A DNA stretch of 64,000 bases from Paenibacillus ehimensis NBRC 15659 (GCF_004000785.1 NZ_BILX01000005.1:62001-126000), one strand, 5' to 3'; counted from the stretch's first letter, positions 47,841 to 56,227 are shown. The notes: generated by a model not told the origin, from the letters alone. Numbers and translations: made by a program.

Positions 47841-47873
47841 GGTGCCTATATCACCATTTGGTGCTTATAGCAC
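47841..47873. promoter_or_regulatory. Tandem HxlR-type operators
   Basis: Two dyads, GGTGCCTATATCACC (47841-47855) and GTGCTTATAGCAC (47861-47873), lie in the divergent gap about one helical turn or two apart. Both centre on TATA-like cores and could overlap promoters for both genes. Confidence 0.5.
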
Positions 47874-47967
47874 ATAAAAGTGCGTTCTTCCCTTTTTTCA
47901 CAGTATAATAGATAATTTCATCATATCTCATTGGGATTAAAAAGTTGAGAGATGGAAGGTGAAGTCG

Positions 47968-48552
47968 ATGAAAGTCTTGACTGTTGTATCGCACCCCAGG
48001 GTGAGTTCCTTAACCTTTTCTGTTGCAGACAGGTTTCTGCAGGGACTCGCTGATGCGGGCCACGAAACGGAGATGCTGGATCTGCATCGCAGCGGCTTTA
48101 ATCCCGTGTTGTGGGAAGCGGATGAACCCGATTGGTCATCCGATCGCAAGATCTATTCGCCTGAGGTTGAGGCCGAAATGGAGCGAATGAAGAAGTACGA
48201 TGCTCTCGCCTATATTTTCCCGATCTGGTGGTTCAATCTGCCTGCTATGCTCAAGGGGTATATCGACCGGGTATGGAATAATGGTTTTGCGTACGGCTCC
48301 AATAAATTGCATCATAAAAAAGTACTGTGGCTGGGTCTGGCAGCGGCTCCGAAAGAACTCTTCGAGAAGCGACAATACGATAAGATGCTCTCCCAACATC
48401 TGAACATCGGAATCGCAAGTTACTGCGGAATCTCTAATAGCCAGGTCGAGATACTATATGACACCTTGGACTCAAGGCCGGAAATTTTTGAGAATCTCCT
48501 GATGCGAGCTTACCATCTGGGACTATATTATGACAACGATTCGAGGGCGTGA
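47968..48552 (+). CDS. NAD(P)H oxidoreductase, flavodoxin-like (MdaB/KefF/YwrO type)
   Basis: A 194-residue Flavodoxin_2 protein: a phosphate-binding loop VVSHPRVSSLTFSVADRFLQ and the FMN site YIFPIWWFNLPAMLKGYIDR, VWNNGFAYG. It reduces quinones or similar electrophiles by two electrons. ATG at 47968 follows GGAAGG at good spacing. It is divergent from the HxlR repressor that probably controls it. Confidence 0.92.
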   Translation: MKVLTVVSHPRVSSLTFSVADRFLQGLADAGHETEMLDLHRSGFNPVLWEADEPDWSSDRKIYSPEVEAEMERMKKYDALAYIFPIWWFNLPAMLKGYIDRVWNNGFAYGSNKLHHKKVLWLGLAAAPKELFEKRQYDKMLSQHLNIGIASYCGISNSQVEILYDTLDSRPEIFENLLMRAYHLGLYYDNDSRA

Positions 48553-48607
48553 CTTACGTCTTTTTATGCACGCGCAGCAAAAATCCATGGTTTGATCGAA
48601 AAGAAAG

Positions 48608-48645
48608 AAGGACACAGCCCGTTGAAACGAGTTGTGTCCTTTTTG
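48608..48645 (+). terminator. Terminator after the oxidoreductase gene
   Basis: AAGGACACA and TGTGTCCTT pair over a 16-nt loop, followed by TTTTG. Confidence 0.75.
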
Positions 48646-49096
48646 TTGTGTATATAATGGCTTCGTTAAGCGAGGACATAAATCCAGTCAGTATATGGTG
48701 CTTCGCATCGCCAAACTAAAAATGACTTCCCAACGAATCAATCCACGAAACAACCGTAAAGAGCATTAAGGAAATTATACCTTTACTACACTCCGTGCAA
48801 AATATCATATACATAACCTATCATATCGCTACAAGGAATCCGAGCTCATGATTGATGATGATGGTTTTAGTCTGCTTGTTGGCGCGCCCGGAAGTACATC
48901 TTCTAGCCAGTGTAAGTCCGGTCACGGGAGGGGCCAAGTTTCCATGTAGCTAGGGTAACTGCGTATGGCGAAAAAAGGCCTAGGGCAACTGCCGGCATAC
49001 TGGCGATTGGAAATCGCATCGGCTGCCTCGATCCTTTTCGCATTGGGGGGAGCTGCTGGAAGAACCGTTAATTTTCGTGTGATGCCCATCAAAGTG
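48646..49096. other. Gene-free stretch with a possible group II intron 5' remnant
   Basis: No intact gene in this 450-bp gap. From 48882 the plus strand begins GCGCGCCCGGAAG and continues with AGTGTAAGTCC, CATGTAGCTAGGGTAACTGC and GTATGGCGA. This resembles the 5' end and domain I of bacterial group II introns (GUGYGCCC start). No reverse-transcriptase frame or domain V was found downstream, so it would be a fragment. The match is from memory and uncertain. The upstream part (48650-48880) has several stop codons in all frames. Confidence 0.35.
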
Positions 49097-49444
49097 TTAG
49101 GAGGGCCTGTTTTTGGACAGATATTCTAACCATTTATCAACCTCGCTCTTTAGAAATAATCTTTTGCCCTTTAGTTCAATATAGGGTAAGAACTGATAAG
49201 CATCCCTAAGCCCCGTTTGTTTTCTTGATAATTTGTCTTCCGATATTATTTTTTCGATGTCTTCATTCGTCACATGTAGGTATTGTACAAGTTCTTCTTG
49301 AGTTAACAATTGCGTTCCGGTTTCAGAAGTCAGATTTCTTCCCGTAAAGTAAGGTTTATCTTGTAATTTAACCGTAATAATAATCGTACTGGCTAAAATA
49401 GAAAACAAAATAATCAAATTCCATACAAGACCTTTATTAACCAT
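49097..49444 (-). CDS. Membrane-anchored excisionase/MerR-like DNA-binding-fold protein
   Basis: A 115-residue protein with one N-terminal membrane segment (VWNLIILFSILASTIIITVK). A soluble C-terminal part has the spacing of a helix-turn-helix excisionase (LTQEELVQYLHVTNEDIEKI, then YIELKGKRLFLKSEVDKWLE, the strand-strand-helix wing typical of HTH_17). A membrane-tethered domain of this kind is unusual. ATG at 49444 follows AGGAGG. It is divergent from the secreted protein gene at 49539. Function unknown. Confidence 0.7.
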   Translation of the reverse strand: MVNKGLVWNLIILFSILASTIIITVKLQDKPYFTGRNLTSETGTQLLTQEELVQYLHVTNEDIEKIISEDKLSRKQTGLRDAYQFLPYIELKGKRLFLKSEVDKWLEYLSKNRPS

Positions 49445-49538
49445 AATATTCCTCCTAAGGAAAATTTTATGAAATTTTTAAGTCATTTATGATATTATGT
49501 TAATTGTACCATATTATTCCTTTAGGGAGGTAATCTAC

Positions 49539-50246
49539 TTGACTCCTAAGCGTATTCCTGCCGTTATCGCCACTTCTTTAGCAGTTCTAACACTCGCTGT
49601 TTCACCTGTTGCTGCTCATCCAATTTTCGAAAAGAAAGCTGTGATAAGCTCGCAAGTTGCAAGCTCAGCTGCACCGGTTGTTGTAGGCAAACCCCAAGGT
49701 CAAGATAACGCTACCGTAAGATTTATTGATGAGGCATTAGCAAAGAAAGACTCAGACAGGATTACTCCACAAGGGAATATAACAGAGAGATATGCATATT
49801 CGACCTACTCAGTGCCGTATAAAACCGTTGAAGACGGTAATTTCAATGTAGGTCCAAGGGAACAAGATACATTCTTGTGCAGTGTTCCTAGAGGTGGTAC
49901 TAATACAATTGCAAAAACGGTTGAGGTTAGTGCCAACCTCAAAATCCAATCTAGTGTTGATTTTGAACTTCAAAAAGTCATTAATATCGCATGGACAAGT
50001 GAGGCAAGTGGCTCGTTCAAATACACATATTCAACAACAAAAGTATACACGGCTCCGGAATCTGTTCCTAACCATCGTGATTACTACGGTGCTATTCAAT
50101 ATGACTTAGGATCAACGATTGTCAACAAAACCGATGTTTATCATGTATATAATGGGGACAGCTATATGTATGATACCTCCTATACCAGTCAGCAAAAAGT
50201 GTACGCTAAAGTTCCAAAAGCAATTGAGTTCTCTCGAGATTTCTAA
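49539..50246 (+). CDS. Secreted protein of unknown function
   Basis: About 235 residues starting at TTG 49539 with AGGGAGG upstream; the frame extends further but without a ribosome site. A signal peptide is clear (IPAVIATSLAVLTLAVSPVAA). The mature part is rich in Ser, Thr, Tyr and beta-strand-like stretches (KTVEVSANLKIQSSVDFELQ, YTYSTTKVYTAPES). I do not recognise the family; its composition is like small secreted beta proteins. It resembles the protein at 56396 in size, export signal and Tyr/Thr-rich mature region. It ends at a strong terminator. Confidence 0.75.
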   Translation: MTPKRIPAVIATSLAVLTLAVSPVAAHPIFEKKAVISSQVASSAAPVVVGKPQGQDNATVRFIDEALAKKDSDRITPQGNITERYAYSTYSVPYKTVEDGNFNVGPREQDTFLCSVPRGGTNTIAKTVEVSANLKIQSSVDFELQKVINIAWTSEASGSFKYTYSTTKVYTAPESVPNHRDYYGAIQYDLGSTIVNKTDVYHVYNGDSYMYDTSYTSQQKVYAKVPKAIEFSRDF

Positions 50247-50254
50247 TAACCAAG

Positions 50255-50300
50255 AGGGTGTCCCCAAACCCATGAAAATGGCTGAGGGACACCCTTTTTT
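50255..50300 (+). terminator. Terminator after the secreted protein gene
   Basis: AGGGTGTCCC/GGGACACCCT 10-bp stem followed by six T. Confidence 0.85.
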
Positions 50301-50379
50301 GTATCAAAGAATGCAAAAAGAAACCGTTCCTTGTTAAAATGGAGGTACCATTCAACCATTACAAAAGGAGACGATTTCT

Positions 50380-50925
50380 TTGTACATTCAATATACCATG
50401 GGTCAATTTTGCTTGCCAATGGACTTAGAGGAGGACATCCCCAAAATCACCTCGTTCGCGTTGTGAATGCCGCCGGAATTGGCTCGACGACGCCATCTTC
50501 GATGCAGCTTACCCCGGAGGCGGGCGAGATAGTTATCATCCGAAAATGCTCACCAAAATTATCATTTATGCCTAACACGCAGTGCATTTACTCTCCCGCC
50601 AAATCACTAAGGCCGTCCGCGAGAACATCATGTTTATGTGAATCGCGGGCAGACAACATCCAGACTTTCGGACCATTAACCGGTTTCGCTCCGAAGAAAG
50701 CAGTTTTCACCCTTCGAAACGACCTGCTCCCCCCGCCTTCAAAAGTATGAAAGACACGAAGAAATTTTAGGGAATCGTAACAGTTACAGTAAAACCGACA
50801 AAGACGCCACGTTCATGCGGATGAAAGAGGATCACATGCGAAACGGTCAGTTCAAGCCGGGTTACAATGTGCAGATTGGCACTGAAAATCAATTCATCCT
50901 CGGCTACAGTGTGCCGCCGCCGCTG
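50380..50925 (+). pseudogene. Degraded IS1182-family transposase
   Basis: In shifting frames with stop codons, the plus strand encodes pieces of an IS1182-type transposase: [69 protein letters not shown] and later [28 protein letters not shown] lies upstream of a TTG at 50380, matching the usual start. The middle and C-terminal parts are deleted, and from about 50926 the sequence changes to another gene. Inactive. Confidence 0.75.
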
Positions 50926-51650
50926 ACGGAAATTGTTCTGCTTAATCCCTACACCGAAAAAGATGCCCCCGGGATAAGCAGTCCATTCTGGATATTCGCG
51001 GCAAAACGACAGAAGGCGAACTGATCAATGTAGAAATGCAGTTGTTCAATAAGTACGATACCGAGAAACGAACGTTGTTTTATTGGAGTAAGCTATATAG
51101 TGGGCAATTGCAAGAGGGGCAATCCTGCAAGATGCTGAAAAAATGTGTTGCTATCAACATTCTCAATTATTCGTTCCAGTCCAACCAGCAATATCGTAAT
51201 GCATTCCATCTTCGAGAAGAGCGCAGTGGCATTTCGCTAGTGGATAATATTGAATTACAGTTACTAGAGTTGCCAAAACTAGACGACCATGCCATTCCCG
51301 TAGAAAGCGGTGGACCGGTGAACTGGTTGCTATTTCTGAAGGGTGCCGATAAATCCAATTGGGAGGTGCTGACGATGAATGAACCTGTATTGAAGAAAGC
51401 CATGGATACATTGGAGTTTCTTAGTCAGGATGCAGAAGCCCGCCGATTGTATGAGGATAGACAAAAGTTCCTTCATGACGAAGCTTCCATGATCGAAGGA
51501 GCATTGGCCGAAGGAGAAGCCCGCGGCGAGCGAAAGAAAGCTCTTGAAATGGCTAAAGAACTTCTGGCACATGGTGTGGAAATTTCCATTATTGCTAAAG
51601 CCTCGGGACTGCCTGAGTCTGAAATATTGGCGTTGAAGGGAAGAAATTAG
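50926..51650 (+). pseudogene. Rpn/PD-(D/E)XK nuclease-family transposase-like gene, truncated and frameshifted
   Basis: The sequence [16 protein letters not shown], then [20 protein letters not shown] (a PD-(D/E)XK core with D and E-x-Q) and QLFNKYDTEKRTLFYWSKLY is typical of the Rpn family (recombination-promoting nuclease/putative transposase). A one-base loss near 50970 separates the first block from the rest, and the N-terminal about 40 residues have been replaced by the IS1182 remnant. The C-terminal helical tail (EGALAEGEARGERKKALEMA) is intact to 51650. An internal ATG at 51036 could give a fragment lacking part of the core. Confidence 0.75.
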
Positions 51651-51746
51651 AAGCTCATATTTCAAGAATAACGCATGCCACTAAAGTGGTTCTGTGTTTT
51701 CAAAAAAGCAAAATAACCATTACAAGTGGCTATTCCAAATACGAAC

Positions 51747-51789
51747 AAATAGACCTCCAGTACTACAAAAAGTAGTAGGAGGTCTATTT
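51747..51789. terminator. Strong bidirectional terminator
   Basis: AAATAGACCTCC and GGAGGTCTATTT flank a second TACTAC/GTAGTA helix with an AAAAA loop; it ends transcription of the large ATPase gene and of the nuclease remnant. Confidence 0.8.
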
Positions 51790-51829
51790 GTCAATCAATC
51801 AAACATCAAACGAAAATCCAGTATCACTA

Positions 51830-54412
51830 TTAGGCTTGCCCTTTACGTGTCATGCCAAGTCCTTTAAGATAGAGGTCAGGTACAGCATATCTAACTTGAC
51901 TCTCGTCTTTGGTATATCTACTTAGTAATCCCGCATCATTTGATGTTTCAATTTCTTCCTTAAAAACCTCGATTTCTTGCTCTACAATTGGTGAAGTTTT
52001 TCCTTTCAAAAAAGCCATAAAGTCGGTCAATTCTGGATATTCTTCTCTCAGCGCTCTTACAGCTTCTGTTGAAACCTCTGGTAAAGCACTTGATAGCATT
52101 CTTGGTCTAACTAAAGATCTTAAATAAATGTTTTTGTCAACTTTCGTTTCATCAATTTCCAATTTTATTGCCACGTTAACGAGTTGAAATAAATATCGAG
52201 GGCTATGGGCTTGATTAGCATCTGATAAGCGATTCCAAATCCAATTCCTCGTATAAGTCGTGTTGCCACCTTTCATTCTTTCGCCTACCAGAATGTTTAA
52301 TAAAGCCCATACTTCTTCTGAGTCCCACTCTTCTATCGGACCTTGTGGGAATGCCTTCCAAATCGATTTTAAGTAGGTAGTGAATTGCTCACTTCTTAAA
52401 ACTTGCTTAGCTAATGTCTTGATAAAATTTACTTGATCCCAAGACAAATGAATATCTCTTCCCCAAATATGGGACTGGTTTTGGAAAATTATTTTATCCC
52501 AGATATCTTTACGTAGAAATATTTTAAATTTAATATTTTTAAACCTACCATCCCAGTCGTGCCATAACTCAAACAATCCAGTAATTGCTTGGTTTCTTCT
52601 TCGTAAATCCTCGGGTCTAGAGCCAAATCCAGTATCAAGTCCGTCAAATAATAAATACGTGTTTCCTTCAGAATTATTGTCTAGTATTAATCTTAATTCA
52701 TCTAGAATCTTAAATGAGCTTTTGGGATCTAATATTAAAGTTTCCAACATTTCAACCAACTTACTATTTGACGGGCTAAGTCTCAACGCCTCCAAGCTAT
52801 CCTTTAATGCACCATTACAAATATCGGGTTTATCAAAGTGTATTCTCAGAAGAATATAAACACTCCAGAATTGAGACCAAGATAATTGTCTTTCATTTAA
52901 AACTTTCTCGAAATATTCAAATCCGTTTTTATCGAGATAAAGTGTATCAGTATACAGTTTAGAGGGAGACATGATATTAAGAGCATTTGAATCCTTCTTC
53001 TCTCTAAGCATTCTGAATAATGCGGTTTTACCTGTTCCCTTCCTACCAACCACTAAAACTGTATTTGGTTCTAATAATTTATAGTAATCCCTTGTTTTTA
53101 TGAATGTTTCTTCTATATTGTCTTGTTCTTCTGCTTGTCCAGTAGATATCCTCATGCTTTCTAGTATTGATTCTTTTGTTGGTCGGTCGATTTGCGCTAA
53201 AACATTATTTTCAGCAAACTTTGGCGGTAACAATTTTTCAATCCAGTCCGAAATGGCAGAGTAGCGTTCTAAAATAGCATCCTTATTCAATGTTTTATCG
53301 GAATAAGCAATCTCCTCATTATATTTTATTAAAGAGGTTATCTCTTCTGGCTTAAAAGCTTCTCCTTCATTGTCATCTATTATATTAGATCGAATTATAT
53401 CCCCGACCTCTTGAATCCATTCTATTCCTTTTCTACGATACTTCTCATTCTCATCGCTAGCAGGAACTGGACTAATTAGAAATCTCATTTCGGGTGTATA
53501 TCCCCTATTATTTTTTGAAGCAATTATACCTTCTGTAAGTAATTGAAAGGCTGCTTTTGATTGGGGGTGTGGGAAAAAGGTTATTATCGCCATGTCTGAT
53601 AAATTAAAAAGTAACGGGCCACTTATTTCAGAAAATCCTGTCCTTGAATCAACTAAGATTACATCAGGATTAAGTGTATCTTTAATGAGTGCGAACACTT
53701 TGTGCAATGGATTATTTTCAAGTCTATAATATTGTTGGAAATTCAACTCACTCAGTTGATGAATATATTCTTTGCCAACAATTCCGGCAGGTAGACAATA
53801 TATTTCTTTATCCTCAGTTCGCAACATGTAGTCTCTTATGTCTACATCTACATCATTACTAAGATCATGAAGGAGTTCTACTAATCCATTTTTCTTTAGA
53901 TTTGTATTATTAATACCAATAACTTCAGGTAAGCCAGGTGCTTCTAAGTCCATATCGATAGTAACAACTCGATATCCGCGTTTTTCCAATAAAGAGGTAG
54001 TATATGCTAATGCTGTTGTTCTACCGACACCACCCTTAATAGAATAAAAAGTAATAATTACCGGCGCTTCCGGTATATCATCCTCTTCACTTACAAAATT
54101 AAGTTCTTCTTTCTTACTTAATGATACTACGTTCGACCAGAAAGGTATTTCCTCATTGATTAAGTCGATTAAGTCCACACCATATAAATTATTTTCTTCA
54201 TAAGTAAGTAATTCATAATATTCAATATCATTTTCTGATATAATCGAAATTAATTTCTTTTTACGATTCAATGGGCTCAACCCAATAAATTCATTGGAAA
54301 CAATTTTTATGTTCAAACCTCTTCTTGAGTTCGGTTGAACCACTATTTCAGCTTTATTAAACTTTTCTTGAAGTTTGGCTTTTATTGAATTTAAGTCGTA
54401 GTTTCCCCGCAT
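51830..54412 (-). CDS. Large dual-ATPase protein: BolA-like N-terminus, KGGVGR-variant ParA/MinD domain, Sll1717-type P-loop ATPase
   Basis: An 860-residue cytoplasmic protein. Residues about 1-90 look like a BolA-type fold (NIKIVSNEFIGLSPLNRKKK). Residues about 117-395 are a ParA/MinD-like ATPase with the variant Walker A KGGVGRTT (126-133), DMDLEAPG (153-160) and VDSRTGFSE (254-262). Residues about 430-650 hold a second P-loop, VVGRKGTGKTALF, with LLFDGLD as Walker B; this resembles the Sll1717-family ATPases. A helical C-terminal part follows. KGGVGR-type ATPases are found in predicted defence islands. It starts 7 bp after the HEPN gene and is much more AT-rich than the core genes. Domain calls are by eye; function is inferred. 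Confidence 0.8.
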   Translation of the reverse strand: MRGNYDLNSIKAKLQEKFNKAEIVVQPNSRRGLNIKIVSNEFIGLSPLNRKKKLISIISENDIEYYELLTYEENNLYGVDLIDLINEEIPFWSNVVSLSKKEELNFVSEEDDIPEAPVIITFYSIKGGVGRTTALAYTTSLLEKRGYRVVTIDMDLEAPGLPEVIGINNTNLKKNGLVELLHDLSNDVDVDIRDYMLRTEDKEIYCLPAGIVGKEYIHQLSELNFQQYYRLENNPLHKVFALIKDTLNPDVILVDSRTGFSEISGPLLFNLSDMAIITFFPHPQSKAAFQLLTEGIIASKNNRGYTPEMRFLISPVPASDENEKYRRKGIEWIQEVGDIIRSNIIDDNEGEAFKPEEITSLIKYNEEIAYSDKTLNKDAILERYSAISDWIEKLLPPKFAENNVLAQIDRPTKESILESMRISTGQAEEQDNIEETFIKTRDYYKLLEPNTVLVVGRKGTGKTALFRMLREKKDSNALNIMSPSKLYTDTLYLDKNGFEYFEKVLNERQLSWSQFWSVYILLRIHFDKPDICNGALKDSLEALRLSPSNSKLVEMLETLILDPKSSFKILDELRLILDNNSEGNTYLLFDGLDTGFGSRPEDLRRRNQAITGLFELWHDWDGRFKNIKFKIFLRKDIWDKIIFQNQSHIWGRDIHLSWDQVNFIKTLAKQVLRSEQFTTYLKSIWKAFPQGPIEEWDSEEVWALLNILVGERMKGGNTTYTRNWIWNRLSDANQAHSPRYLFQLVNVAIKLEIDETKVDKNIYLRSLVRPRMLSSALPEVSTEAVRALREEYPELTDFMAFLKGKTSPIVEQEIEVFKEEIETSNDAGLLSRYTKDESQVRYAVPDLYLKGLGMTRKGQA

Positions 54413-54419
54413 ATTAGAA

Positions 54420-54782
54420 TCACACCAACTTCCTTTTAATTTTCCCTATCAATCTACAGGCTCCGAAATATATTTTTTGAATATCCTCTTCTCCAAAATC
54501 TAGGAAGTCATCTTCCCTGTATCTCATTTCAACATCCCAAGCATCTACAAATAAGGATTCCCATTTTTCAGATTTATAGAATGTAGAATTAATGCCATTT
54601 TTCTGAAACAATTCTCGGAGACCATGGATTTGTGTGAAATTACCGTATTTCTTATATTGTAATTCCTTGAGTTTAATTTCTAAGACATAACCGACTAAAT
54701 AAATCGATGCATGGTATTTGCCTTGATCAAATAGTATTTTCGATTCTCCTAATCTAGCATCTGCAACCAACGAGAATTCCAT
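54420..54782 (-). CDS. HEPN-domain protein
   Basis: A 120-residue all-helical protein. Its start, SLVADARLGESKILFDQGKY followed by HASIYLVGYVLEIKLKELQY, is characteristic of HEPN domains (helix 1 A-x-x-L, then A-x-Y-L-x-G-Y-x-x-E-x-x-L-K). A clear R-x4-6-H RNase motif is not visible, so it may be a non-catalytic HEPN acting as a partner or substrate-binding unit. It is the first gene of a two-gene operon with the 860-residue ATPase. The ATG has GAAGG about 10 nt upstream. The 294-bp gap upstream to 55077 is AT-rich, with no other gene. Confidence 0.75.
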   Translation of the reverse strand: MEFSLVADARLGESKILFDQGKYHASIYLVGYVLEIKLKELQYKKYGNFTQIHGLRELFQKNGINSTFYKSEKWESLFVDAWDVEMRYREDDFLDFGEEDIQKIYFGACRLIGKIKRKLV

Positions 54783-55076
54783 TTATAGAGTACCTTCTTT
54801 TTCTACAATATTGTTCTACTAATTCGGTATGATTTAACCAAATCCTCTCAATCAGCTTGGAAATTTTAATTCATTTCACCTAATTTATGATACACTTAGC
54901 ACTTAGTGTGTGCTTTTCCTCTCTTAGCGCACATGTAAATCTTACACATGACATAACCATGGATTTCTAGCAGTATAAAGATGCTTTTACTTACGGTCTG
55001 TTGATACCTATTTTGATTAAACTTCCGCCAAGATAGTCTTGAAAGATATAATAAGCCCAACCCCTAAGGAGTTGGA

Positions 55077-55433
55077 CTATCTTTTACCTTCCTTCCGATA
55101 AGCAGTAAATTCAATATACTCGCGGATAAACGCCTTTTCATCCTCCGAAAGCTCATGAATCGAGCCGACCGATTGGAGCTTTTCTCCCAACAAGTCGCCC
55201 TCTTTCGCTAGTCGGTCTTTACCAGTAACCAGCCAATCCAAGCTGACTTTAAAATACTCCGCGACTCTAACGAGCTTGTGGATATTGGGTGTGGACCGTT
55301 CACTTTTCCAATCCCCCATGTTGCCCGAACTGATTCCCATTTCCTTCAGAAAATCACTCTTAGGAATGCTGTTGGCTTCAATCAAATATTCAATACGTTC
55401 GACAATTTCTTTTGAGGACACGAATTTTTCCAT
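55077..55433 (-). CDS. XRE-family phage-type repressor
   Basis: A 118-residue Cro/CI-type regulator: SIPKSDFLKEMGISSGNMGD and the recognition helix/turn WKSERSTPNIHKLVRVAEYF, KVSLDWLVTGKD. The C-terminal part is short and charged, without a peptidase domain. ATG at 55433 follows AAAGGGTG. Paired operators lie directly upstream, so it represses itself and whatever was divergent. Its AT-rich composition and position next to a RadC-like gene suggest it is left over from a phage or integrative element. Confidence 0.9.
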   Translation of the reverse strand: MEKFVSSKEIVERIEYLIEANSIPKSDFLKEMGISSGNMGDWKSERSTPNIHKLVRVAEYFKVSLDWLVTGKDRLAKEGDLLGEKLQSVGSIHELSEDEKAFIREYIEFTAYRKEGKR

Positions 55434-55458
55434 AGGTACACCCTTTTATAGCAATTAA

Positions 55459-55542
55459 CTCGTAAATACGAAAAATATATTTACTTTCTCGTAAATACGA
55501 GTATAATTGGAAATGTGCAGTCTTTTTCTCTCCCAATTATAC
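55459..55542. promoter_or_regulatory. Paired XRE operators and divergent promoter
   Basis: CTCGTAAATACGA (55459-55471) and the perfect dyad CTCGTAAATACGAG (55488-55501) are 29 bp apart. The second abuts a plus-strand -10 TATAAT (55502-55507) with -35 TTTACT at 55480. A 10-bp inverted repeat GTATAATTGG (55501-55510)/CCAATTATAC (55533-55542) follows. The layout is that of a lysogeny-type switch. The remaining stretch to 55790 carries no convincing gene. Confidence 0.7.
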
Positions 55543-55563
55543 CACATCTAGGGTGACTTATTA

Positions 55564-55632
55564 ATGCGTAGGGAAATAGCGATAAAGAAGGCCTTCATAA
55601 CCACAGCCTTGGTCACAAACTCATTGAAATAA
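55564..55632 (+). CDS. Possible 22-codon peptide downstream of the repressed promoter
   Basis: ATG at 55564 opens a 22-codon frame (MRREIAIKKAFITTALVTNS, then LK and stop). AGGGTG lies about 8 nt upstream. It is the first reading frame after the plus-strand promoter under the XRE operators. It may be a real small peptide or just the stump of a deleted operon. Confidence 0.2.
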   Translation: MRREIAIKKAFITTALVTNSLK

Positions 55633-55790
55633 GCGCCAGCTAGACTTTAACATACTTGACGTAATTACGAGCAATAACGGATCAGTCGCCTTAATTCTTT
55701 TTATAGAATACAACAGCTAACTACATTTTCGTTGGAAAGGTTGCCTAGAGAAATGAATTTACCCACCATAACCACTCAAGGTCAAGCGCG

Positions 55791-56227
55791 ATGAAACGGC
55801 TCAACGTGATCAGCTTACGAATGGTTCGCGAATCGACATACCCCTATAAACCGACAAGATCCGTTGCCCCGAGGATGCGTATAAGCTCGTGACCGAGTAC
55901 TTAAGCGACGTCGACCGCGAATACTGCTTGCTCATCTGCTTAAGCATCAGAAACACAATAACCGCGCTCGAAGTCGTCCCCATCGGAACCCTCGATGCGG
56001 CACTCGTCACGCCGAGGGAAGTATTCAAATCCGCCATATTGAGCAATAGCGCAAGCATTATTCTGGCCCATGCCCATCCGAGCGGGGACACGACGCCGTC
56101 TAAGGAAGATGTGGAGCTGACAGAACGGGTAAAAAACGCCGGAGAAATCCTCGGCATCGAGCTGCTGGACCATATTATCGTCGCGGGCGGGAAACAGTTT
56201 GGCCTACGGAAAAACGGGCTCATGTAG
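55791..56227 (+). pseudogene. RadC-like JAB-domain protein, frameshifted
   Basis: The first codons (MKRLNVISLRMVRESTYPYK) are in one frame. From about 55855 the protein continues in another as RCPEDAYKLVTEYLSDVDRE, followed by YCLLICLS and the JAMM motif AHAHPSGDTTPS, ending at 56227. One missing base in the ACAAG stretch explains the shift. This is the short RadC type found on mobile elements. Without repair the product is lost, although an internal TTG/CTG start could give the JAB domain alone. Its last 26 bp are repeated at 57962. Confidence 0.75.
56202..56227 (+). repeat. Left copy of the 26-bp direct repeat (radC 3' end)
   Basis: Begins GCCTACGGAAAAACGGGC and ends at the radC stop codon TAG. 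It matches 57962-57987 at 24 of 26 positions in the same orientation. Confidence 0.85.

Noticed and set aside
48700..48880. MobV-type relaxase start (YMVLRIAKLK)
   Set aside because: Only about ten residues resemble the family before a stop codon; later residues do not fit.
50331..50750. An intact 139-codon gene in the IS1182 remnant
   Set aside because: The frame cuts across pieces of the transposase read in other frames and has no similarity of its own.
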